Source of the DNA: AA29 sp041481445 | Lineage (GTDB): Bacteria; Acidobacteriota; Vicinamibacteria; Fen-336 | Direction: 5' to 3' | DNA: 36,914 nucleotides | Assembly (NCBI GenBank): GCA_041481445.1 | Contig: JBGPBV010000063.1 | Coordinates: 1-36,914 of the forward strand | Shown here: in pieces, positions 30,864 to 36,914 of the stretch | Numbering within the stretch: position 1 is the stretch's first letter | Layout of the letters: each line of letters begins with the position of its first letter | Translations under genes and position numbers: made by a program | Notes under the pieces: generated by a model | Database searches by the model: none | What the model saw: only the letters and a program-made list of their open reading frames with translations | What the model was told of the DNA's origin: nothing

Positions 30864-31952
30864 ATGAGCACCGCCGACCGTCTTTCCGCGGTCGTCCTCG
30901 CCGGGACACATCACTGGAGCGGCTCGAGCTTCGAGCGGCTCGCGCCCCGGCCCCTCGTCCCCGTGGCCCTGGCGCCGCTGGTCTCGTATCCGCTCGGCTG
31001 GCTCGCTCGCGCCGGCGTGCGCCGCGCGACCCTCTGCGCCAACGGGGCCACGCACGCCCTCCAGGCGACCCTGGGCGACGGCGCCGCTCTCCAGATGGAG
31101 CTCGGCTACTACCAGGACGGCACGCCGCGGGGCGCGGCGGGGTGCGTGCACGACGCCGGACTCCGGCTGGGATCGAAGACGCTCGTCGTCGCCGACGGCG
31201 CCGCCATCCCGACCGTCGACCTCACCGAGCTGCTCGCCTCCCACTACGCCTCCGGGGCCGCCCTCACCGCCGTCGTGCACCGCGAGGGCGCCGGGTCCGG
31301 CTCTGCCACGCCCAGCGGCGTGTACGTCTTCGAGCGTCGCGTGCTCGAGCACGTCGCCGCCAGCGGCTTCCAGGACATCAAGGAGAACCTGATCCCGAAG
31401 CTGCGCCGGGCCGGGGAGCGGGTGGTGGCCTTCGAGACCGCCGGCTTCTGCCCCCACGTCTTCAACGCCCAGACCTACCTCGCGGTGAACCAGTGGATGC
31501 TGCAGCGGCTGGCCCGACAGGAGCCGGGCGCGGGCGGCCTCCTCGTGCATCCGAGCGCGTGCGTGGAGCCGGGGGCCCGGCTGGTGGGGCCCGTTCAGCT
31601 CGGACCGGGCGTGCGCGTCCAGGCGGGGGCGACCGTGGTCGGACCGACCACGATCGGGGCCGAGTCCATCGTGGGCCGCAACGCGCTGGTCGCGCGCTCG
31701 GTGGTGTGGAGCCGCTGCGCGCTGGGCGACGGATCTGTGGTGCACGGCAGCGTGGTGGGGAACGACGTCGTGCTCCTCCCGTCCGCCCGGCTTTTCAACG
31801 TGGTCCGCCCGCATACGCCCGTGCCCGCGGTTCCCGCCGGCCGCTCATGGCGGGCGCCGAGCCGGCCGCCGGCCTCCTCCACGGCCGCGCCGGATCCGGC
31901 GCCGATGGGTCTCGTCCCGGCGTCCCATCCTCCTTCCTGCGTGCTCGGTTGA
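30864..31952 (+). CDS. Degenerate nucleotidyltransferase with left-handed beta-helix domain
   Basis: 362 residues. The N-terminal half resembles NDP-sugar pyrophosphorylases: SAVVLAG at the first strand, RPLVPVALAPLVSYPLGWLARAGV, LVVADGAAIPTVDLTELL, and GVYVFERRVLEHV. However, the GGxGTR nucleotide loop is replaced by GTHHWSGSSFERL, and the catalytic Lys of PKP is Arg29, so pyrophosphorylase activity is doubtful. Residues about 230-310 are a hexapeptide-repeat beta-helix (VHPSACVEPGARLVGPVQLG, TTIGAESIVGRN). The last 40 residues are Pro/Ala-rich. It may be a regulator or partner of the fused transferase encoded 8 bp downstream. Confidence 0.7.
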   Translation: MSTADRLSAVVLAGTHHWSGSSFERLAPRPLVPVALAPLVSYPLGWLARAGVRRATLCANGATHALQATLGDGAALQMELGYYQDGTPRGAAGCVHDAGLRLGSKTLVVADGAAIPTVDLTELLASHYASGAALTAVVHREGAGSGSATPSGVYVFERRVLEHVAASGFQDIKENLIPKLRRAGERVVAFETAGFCPHVFNAQTYLAVNQWMLQRLARQEPGAGGLLVHPSACVEPGARLVGPVQLGPGVRVQAGATVVGPTTIGAESIVGRNALVARSVVWSRCALGDGSVVHGSVVGNDVVLLPSARLFNVVRPHTPVPAVPAGRSWRAPSRPPASSTAAPDPAPMGLVPASHPPSCVLG

Positions 31953-31959
31953 TGCGGGC

Positions 31960-33744
31960 GTGAACGTCTTCGCGATCATCCTCGACACGCGGCCGGCGTA
32001 TCTGGCCGATTCCGGCGGGGCGACGTCCCTGCTCCTGGCCCCCCTCGGCCGCGCCAGCGTGCTCGCCTACCTGCGTGACCGGCTCGACCAGGCCGGCCAC
32101 TCCCGCATCGGCGTCGCGTCCGATTTCGCTCCCGAGCCGGAGTACGTGCGCGCCATGGCCAGGACCGGCACCGGAGTGGGGGCGGTGGTCTGGGTCCGGG
32201 AGCTCGCGACCCGGCTCGACGAGTACGAGCCTTCCGACTGGCTCGTCATCGTCGACCCCCGCTGCGTCCCGTCGAGCGGGCTCGGCCCGGGCGCCCTCCG
32301 GCTGGAGGCCGACGCCGGTCCGCGCCGCGTGCGGCACCTCGTCGCGCTCGAGCACCATCCGGGCGGGACGACCGAACGCGTCCAGCTCGGGGCGGACGGC
32401 ACGGTCGGCCGCATCCAGCGCTATTACGACTCCGCCACCTGGCCGTTCACCTCGGGCGTGGCCTGCTCGGTGGTGCCCGTCTCGTGCATGGTCGGCGCCG
32501 GCGATCTGGCCTGGACGTCCTTGCGCGAGCTGCGCCGGGGCCTGGCCGAGCGCGGCGTCCCGAGCAACGACGTCTTCGTGCGCGGGGGCGCGTTCGACCT
32601 CACGCGCGAGCGCGATCTGCTCGCCCTCTCCGAGCGCGTGGTGCTCGAGCACTTCTCGGGCGGGCGGGAGGGCGGCGCCCCCTGGCCCGACGTCGCCGCC
32701 GGTTGCGCGGTCGATCCCACCGCGCGCCTGGTGGGCCCGGTCATCCTCCAGGACGGCGCAGTGCTCGCCGCCGACGCGGTCGTGATCGGGCCGGCCGTGA
32801 TCGGGGCGCGCGCGCACGTGGACCGCGGGTCCACCGTGGCCCAGTGCGTGGTGGGGCCGGACGCGCGCGTCGCCCCTGGCCTGACGCTACGCCATCGCGC
32901 CCTGTTCGGCGCCGTCGACGCCCCCGGTGCCGCCGTCACGCCCGCCCCCCTGGGAGGGCCGGCGCAAGAGGCGGCGATGGAGTCTCCGGAGATGGCCTTC
33001 GAGGTGGAAGACGACGGGGCCTCCTCGCCGGCAGGATATCCGCTCGTCAAGGCCGCCTTCGACGTGATCGCGGCCGCGCTGGGGCTGGTCCTGCTGAGCC
33101 CGCTCCTCCTGGTGGTCGCCGCCCTGATCAAGCTGGAGTCGACGGGTCCCGTCCTCCATCGCGGCCGGCGCGAGGGCAAGGGCGGGCGCCTGTTCGACTG
33201 CCTGAAGTTCCGGACCATGCGCGCAGGGGCGGACGCCCAGCAACGCGAGCTCTACCTCGCGAGCGAGGTCGACGGCCCCCAGTTCAAGATGGCCCACGAC
33301 CCACGCGTGACGCGGCTGGGCGCGGTGCTGCGGGCCCTCAACCTCGACGAGCTGCCGCAGCTCGTCAACGTGCTCCGCCTGGAAATGAGCCTGGTCGGGC
33401 CGCGGCCGTCGCCCTTCCGCGAGAACCAGCTCTGCGTTCCCTGGCGCGACGCGCGCCTGTCCGTGCGCCCGGGCATCACCGGGCTGTGGCAGGTGTGCCG
33501 GCATCACCGCGCGGAGGGGGACTTCCACCAGTGGATCCACTTCGACCTCCTCTACGTGCAGCACATGTCGTTCCGCGTCGATCTCGAGATCCTGGCCGCC
33601 ACGGTGGCGACCCTCGGAGGGCATTGGCCGGTGCCGCTGGGCTGGATCGTCTCGTCGCGGCACCGGGACGGGAGCGCGCCCATGCCCGCGATCGCGAGCG
33701 TCCCCTCTGGCATCACCCCCAAGCTCGATGGAAGGACGACATGA
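31960..33744 (+). CDS. Nucleotidyltransferase-like/beta-helix domain fused to a WcaJ-type phosphoglycosyl transferase
   Basis: 594 residues from a GTG. Residues 1-235 look like a degenerate nucleotidyltransferase fold (FAIILDTRP, LLLAPLGRASVLAYLRDRL) lacking GGxGTR. Residues about 245-325 are hexapeptide repeats (VDPTARLVGPVILQDGAVL, GPAVIGARAHVDRG). From about 360 to the end is a monotopic phosphoglycosyl transferase: re-entrant hydrophobic helix VKAAFDVIAAALGLVLLSP, GKGGRLFDCLKFRTM, the catalytic Asp-Glu in LNLDELPQL, SLVGPRPSPF and VRPGITGLWQV. This part transfers sugar 1-phosphate to undecaprenyl phosphate, starting the repeat unit. The N-terminal fusion is unusual. Confidence 0.88.
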   Translation: MNVFAIILDTRPAYLADSGGATSLLLAPLGRASVLAYLRDRLDQAGHSRIGVASDFAPEPEYVRAMARTGTGVGAVVWVRELATRLDEYEPSDWLVIVDPRCVPSSGLGPGALRLEADAGPRRVRHLVALEHHPGGTTERVQLGADGTVGRIQRYYDSATWPFTSGVACSVVPVSCMVGAGDLAWTSLRELRRGLAERGVPSNDVFVRGGAFDLTRERDLLALSERVVLEHFSGGREGGAPWPDVAAGCAVDPTARLVGPVILQDGAVLAADAVVIGPAVIGARAHVDRGSTVAQCVVGPDARVAPGLTLRHRALFGAVDAPGAAVTPAPLGGPAQEAAMESPEMAFEVEDDGASSPAGYPLVKAAFDVIAAALGLVLLSPLLLVVAALIKLESTGPVLHRGRREGKGGRLFDCLKFRTMRAGADAQQRELYLASEVDGPQFKMAHDPRVTRLGAVLRALNLDELPQLVNVLRLEMSLVGPRPSPFRENQLCVPWRDARLSVRPGITGLWQVCRHHRAEGDFHQWIHFDLLYVQHMSFRVDLEILAATVATLGGHWPVPLGWIVSSRHRDGSAPMPAIASVPSGITPKLDGRTT

Positions 33745-36700
33745 CCAAGAACTCCGCGAGACTGTCCGGCTTCGTCGGCGCCGCCCTCCTGTGCCTCCTG
33801 CCCGCGCTTTCGTCTCCCGCCCTCGCGCAGGGGATGCTCTTCACGGCCTCGCGAGACTTCCCGGTGGGAGCGAACCCCTTCTCGGTGGCCCTCGGCGACT
33901 TCAACGGCGACGGCAAGGCGGACCTGGTCGCGGCCAACTACGGCTCGAACGACGTCTCGGTGGCGCTGGGCAGGGGCGATGGGACCTTCCAGCCCGCCCA
34001 GACCTTCGCCGCCGGCACCAACCCGCATGGCGTGGCCGTGGGCGACTTCAACGGGGACGGCAAGCTCGACGTGGTCACGGCCAACTACGGCTCCATGAAC
34101 GTGTCCGTGCTCCTCGGCAACGGCGACGGGACCCTCCAGGCCGCGCAGGGCTTCACGGTGGGCGCGAACCCTCGCTCCGTGGCCGTGGGTGACTTCAACG
34201 GCGATCAGCGGCTGGATCTGGCCGTGGCCGACTCCGGAGCCGGGACCATCTCCGTGCTACTCGGAAACGGCAACGGGACCTTCGGGCTGCCCAGCGACTC
34301 GCTCGTCGGCAACACGCCGTTCGGGGTGGCCGCGGCCGACGTCAACGGAGACGGCAAGGTGGACGTGGTGGTGGCCAACGCCGGATCGAACGACGTCTCG
34401 GTGCTGCTCGGCAACGGCAACGGGACGTTCCAGGCCGCGCAGAGCTTCGCCGCGCCGGGTCCTACCGCCGTGGCCATCGCCGACCTCAACGGGGACGGCA
34501 AGCCGGACCTGGCCCTGGCCGGCTATGGCTCGAGCGTCGCCGCCACCCTCCTGGGCAACGGCAACGGGACCTTCCAGGCCGCGCGCAACTTTGCCGTGGA
34601 CGCCGGTCCCTGGAACGTGGCCGTGGCCGACCTCAACGGCGACGGCCGGCCGGACGTGGTCACCGCGAACGTGAACTCCACGACCGCCTCCGTGTTGCTG
34701 GGCAACGGCGACGGGACCCTGCAGGCGGCGCGGGCGGCCGGTCCGTACGATCGGCCGACCTCCGTGGCCGTGGCCGACTTCAACGGCGACGGCCGGCCGG
34801 ACCTGGCCCTGGCCAACGCAGGGTCCACGACCGTCTCCGTCGCCTCCGGCAACGGCGATGGGACCTTCCAGGGCGGACGGAGCTTCGCCGTGGGCGCGGG
34901 CCCGCACTCGATGGCCGCGCGTGACTTCAACGGTGACGGCAAGGTCGACGTGGTCACGGCCAACCACGACTCCGCCAACGTGTCCGTGCTGCTCGGCAAC
35001 GGGAACGGCACTTTCGGGGCGCCGATGAACTTCCCGGCGGGCACGAACCCGCACTCGCTGGATGCGGCCGACCTCAATGGCGACGGGAAGGCGGACGTCG
35101 TGGTGGCGAACTATGGGTCCAACAACGTGTCCGTGCTGCTCGGCAACGGGGACGGGACCCTGCAGCCGGGGCAGACCTACGCTGTCGGTCCCAACCCCTC
35201 GTCCGTCATCATCGACGACCTCAACGGGGACGGCCGGAACGACCTCGTCGTCACCAACAGCGGCTTCAACACCGTCTCCGTGCTCATGGGCAACGGCAAC
35301 GGGACCTTCGCTCCCGCGGTGAACTACACCGTGGGCAACACGCCTTTCGCGCCGATCGCGCGCGACGTCAACGGGGACGGCTTCCAGGACCTGGTGCTGG
35401 CCGACCTGGGCACCAACACGGTGTCCGTCCTGCTCGGCAACGGCGACGGGACGTTCCGGCCCCGCATGACGACCGCCGACGGCGGAGGCCCCTGTTTCGT
35501 GGCCGCCGGCCACTTTGACGCCGACGCGACGCTCGACCTCGCGGTCGCGAACTACAACGCGGGATCGGTCACGATCCTGCTCGGCAACGGCGACGGGACG
35601 TTCCACGCGGGCGCGACCTACGCCACCGGCGCCAACGCCATCTGGGTCGGCACGGGTGACTTCAACAGCGACGGTATCGCGGACCTGGCCGTGAGCAACC
35701 TCACCACCACCTTCGTCTCGATCCTTCTCGGCAACGGCGATGGCACCTTCCAGGCGCCCGTGAACCATGGCCTGGGCGGCCGTCCCGTGAACATGGCCCT
35801 GGCCGACTTCAACGGCGACGGCGTGCAGGACCTGGCCGCGACCAACTACGACACCAACACCGTTTCCGTCGTGCCCGGCAGCCGCGCGGCCGCGGCCACG
35901 CCCGTCTTCAGCCCGGGCAGCGGGACCTACAGCCCGTCGGTGACGGTGACGATCACGGACAGCACGCCGGGGGCGACGATCCACTACACGACGGACGGCA
36001 GCACACCCACGACGTCGTCGACGACGTACACCGGCCCCCTCTCGATCACGCAGACCACCACCGTCCGGGCGATGGCGGCGGCCAGCGGCCTGGGCAACAG
36101 CGGGGCGGCGAGCGCGACCTACACCATCCAGCAGCAGGTGGCGACACCGGTCCTGAGCCCGGCCAGCGGAACCTACTCCGCGCCGGTGACGGTCACGATC
36201 ACGGACGGCACCGCGGGAGCGACGATCTACTACACGACCGACGGTAGCCTGCCGACGACGTCGTCCACGCCGTACGCGGGACCCTTCCCGGTCACGCAGA
36301 CCACGACCGTCAACGCGATGGCGGCAGCGAGCGGGATGGCGAGCAGCGGAGTGGCGACCGCGACATACACGATCCAGACGCAGGCGGCCACGCCCGTCCT
36401 CAGTCCAGGGAGTGGGACCTACGCGACATCGGTGACGGCGAGCATCACCGACGGGACCGCCGGCGCCAGCATCTACTACACGACCGACGGCAGCACGCCC
36501 ACGACGTCTTCGACGCTGTACACGGGTCCGTTCGCGGTCACGCAGACGCGGACGGTCCGGGCCATGGCGGCGGCCGGCGGCATGGCCAACAGCGGCGTGG
36601 CGAGCGCGACCTACACGATCCAGCCACCGGTGGCCACGCCCGTCCTGAGCCCGGGGACGGGAACCTACGTAACGTCGGTGACGGTGACGATCACGGACGG

Positions 36701-36914
36701 GACCTCGGGTGCCAGCATCTACTACACGACCGACGGCAGCGCGCCCACGACCTCGTCGACCCTGTACACGGCGCCCTTCGCGGTCACCCAGACGCGGACG
36801 GTGCGGGCCATTGTGGTGGCCAGCGGCATGGCCCCGAGCGCCGAGGCCAGCGCGACCTACACGATCAAGGTGGCCACGCCTACGCTCGGCCTGGCCGGCG
36901 GCACCTACAACACG
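33741..36914 (+). CDS. Large secreted FG-GAP (VCBS) and chitobiase-like repeat protein (3' truncated)
   Basis: At least 1058 residues; the frame is open to the window edge. The ATG overlaps the stop of the phosphoglycosyl transferase (ATGA) and has GGAAGGA upstream. A signal peptide (1-30, PALA-QG) is followed by 14 FG-GAP units of about 50 residues, most with a DxNxDGxxD calcium loop such as DFNGDGKADLV and the ending LLGNGNGTF. Fourteen units would make two seven-bladed propellers. From about residue 719, four complete 80-82-residue repeats of chitobiase/beta-hexosaminidase C-terminal type (ATPVxSPxxGTY, YYTTDGSTPTTSS) and part of a fifth follow. It is a calcium-binding surface or matrix protein; its anchor is not visible. 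Confidence 0.9.
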   Translation, partial: MTKNSARLSGFVGAALLCLLPALSSPALAQGMLFTASRDFPVGANPFSVALGDFNGDGKADLVAANYGSNDVSVALGRGDGTFQPAQTFAAGTNPHGVAVGDFNGDGKLDVVTANYGSMNVSVLLGNGDGTLQAAQGFTVGANPRSVAVGDFNGDQRLDLAVADSGAGTISVLLGNGNGTFGLPSDSLVGNTPFGVAAADVNGDGKVDVVVANAGSNDVSVLLGNGNGTFQAAQSFAAPGPTAVAIADLNGDGKPDLALAGYGSSVAATLLGNGNGTFQAARNFAVDAGPWNVAVADLNGDGRPDVVTANVNSTTASVLLGNGDGTLQAARAAGPYDRPTSVAVADFNGDGRPDLALANAGSTTVSVASGNGDGTFQGGRSFAVGAGPHSMAARDFNGDGKVDVVTANHDSANVSVLLGNGNGTFGAPMNFPAGTNPHSLDAADLNGDGKADVVVANYGSNNVSVLLGNGDGTLQPGQTYAVGPNPSSVIIDDLNGDGRNDLVVTNSGFNTVSVLMGNGNGTFAPAVNYTVGNTPFAPIARDVNGDGFQDLVLADLGTNTVSVLLGNGDGTFRPRMTTADGGGPCFVAAGHFDADATLDLAVANYNAGSVTILLGNGDGTFHAGATYATGANAIWVGTGDFNSDGIADLAVSNLTTTFVSILLGNGDGTFQAPVNHGLGGRPVNMALADFNGDGVQDLAATNYDTNTVSVVPGSRAAAATPVFSPGSGTYSPSVTVTITDSTPGATIHYTTDGSTPTTSSTTYTGPLSITQTTTVRAMAAASGLGNSGAASATYTIQQQVATPVLSPASGTYSAPVTVTITDGTAGATIYYTTDGSLPTTSSTPYAGPFPVTQTTTVNAMAAASGMASSGVATATYTIQTQAATPVLSPGSGTYATSVTASITDGTAGASIYYTTDGSTPTTSSTLYTGPFAVTQTRTVRAMAAAGGMANSGVASATYTIQPPVATPVLSPGTGTYVTSVTVTITDGTSGASIYYTTDGSAPTTSSTLYTAPFAVTQTRTVRAIVVASGMAPSAEASATYTIKVATPTLGLAGGTYNT
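33850..35880 (+). repeat. Tandem FG-GAP repeat region (14 units)
   Basis: DNA encoding fourteen repeats of about 150 bp. Shared words such as CTCGGCAACGGCGACGGGAC recur in most units, so similarity is visible at the DNA level. Unit 12 (HFDADATLD) has lost the canonical loop; unit 3 (DFNGDQRLD) is altered. Confidence 0.85.
35895..36914 (+). repeat. Tandem 246/240-bp repeats encoding chitobiase-like domains
   Basis: Units begin at 35895, 36141, 36387, 36633 and 36873; the first three are exactly 246 bp, the fourth 240 bp, and the fifth is cut by the window end. Each encodes the sequence ATPV...TYTIQ or a close variant. The near-constant length and strong DNA similarity point to recent duplication or gene conversion. 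Confidence 0.88.

Noticed and set aside
28737..31814. A 1025-codon minus-strand open frame
   Set aside because: It lies opposite the glycosyltransferase, FN3 and nucleotidyltransferase-like genes and encodes compositionally biased sequence with no domain.
34257..35984. A 575-codon minus-strand open frame with periodic sequence
   Set aside because: Its periodicity is the mirror of the FG-GAP repeats on the plus strand, which have a signal peptide, calcium loops and operon context.
33850..36914. Possible CRISPR array or satellite DNA
   Set aside because: The repeats are about 150 bp and 246 bp, stay in frame and encode known protein domains; there are no short identical repeats with unique spacers.
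8489..36914. Exosortase/PEP-CTERM locus
   Set aside because: The asparagine synthase, Wzc and sigma-54 activator are reminiscent of such loci, but no exosortase gene and no PEP-CTERM tail are visible; the C-terminus of the large surface protein is outside the window.
1..36914. tRNA, rRNA, insertion sequences, integrases or attachment sites
   Set aside because: No transposase or integrase frame, no tRNA-like cloverleaf and no flanking direct repeats were recognised by reading; a dedicated tRNA and IS search would be needed to exclude small ones.

Overview
The window is a GC-rich, gene-dense bacterial chromosome segment with almost no non-coding slack. Many gene pairs share a four-base start/stop overlap, and GTG starts are common. 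The mix of a CsgG-like secreted protein, a sigma-54 activator, a Wzx/Wzy-type polysaccharide locus and a giant FG-GAP/chitobiase-like surface protein resembles soil lineages such as Acidobacteriota, or Rokubacteria- or Myxococcota-like groups. That placement is inference from gene style, not from a marker gene.

Layout. Positions 1-4497 (+) hold general genes: the end of a DnaJ/CbpA-type chaperone, a CsgG-like periplasmic protein, then a CDP-alcohol phosphatidyltransferase, an AI-2E-family permease and a CPXCG zinc-ribbon protein joined by four-base overlaps, and a predicted outer-membrane protein. Positions 4494-8168 (-) hold four regulators: a receiver-HPt protein, an NtrC-type sigma-54 activator, a NarL-type regulator and a PilZ-domain protein. 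No histidine kinase is present. Positions 8169-8488 are a non-coding regulatory stretch with several symmetric elements, a sigma-54-like promoter and a long perfect inverted repeat that would form a hairpin in the leader of the next operon.

Positions 8489-33744 form a polysaccharide locus. A plus-strand operon (8489-17506) encodes a small membrane protein, a Wzy/WaaL-type protein, an asparagine-synthase-like amidotransferase, a GT4 glycosyltransferase, an acyltransferase, a short OPX (Wza-like) exporter and a Wzc-like tyrosine kinase. A minus-strand operon (23939 down to 17484) encodes sugar-nucleotide enzymes (SDR, RfbC-like cupin, COG4091-type dehydrogenase with SAF domain, RfbF-like cytidylyltransferase), a PIG-L deacetylase, a YdcF-type protein and an outer-membrane beta-barrel. 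A flippase, a CheR-fold methyltransferase, a pyruvyltransferase and a CgeB-like glycosyltransferase follow. Next come a secreted FN3 protein, two degenerate nucleotidyltransferase/left-handed beta-helix proteins (the second fused to a WcaJ-type phosphoglycosyl transferase) and a repeat-rich surface protein that runs off the right edge.

How it fits together. The phosphoglycosyl transferase starts the repeat unit on the lipid carrier. The glycosyltransferases extend it; the acyl-, pyruvyl-, methyl- and amidotransferases decorate it. The flippase and Wzy-like protein export and polymerise it, and Wzc, the short OPX and probably the beta-barrel carry it out. Three intergenic regions carry close GG-N10-GC (-24/-12) promoter matches with the same TCTTGCAC -12 context, and a weaker fourth precedes the main operon. 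Two of these regions also share a 26-bp near-identical upstream element. Together with the sigma-54 activator in the window this suggests one sigma-54 regulon covering polysaccharide synthesis and two secreted proteins; this is the most interesting inferred system here.
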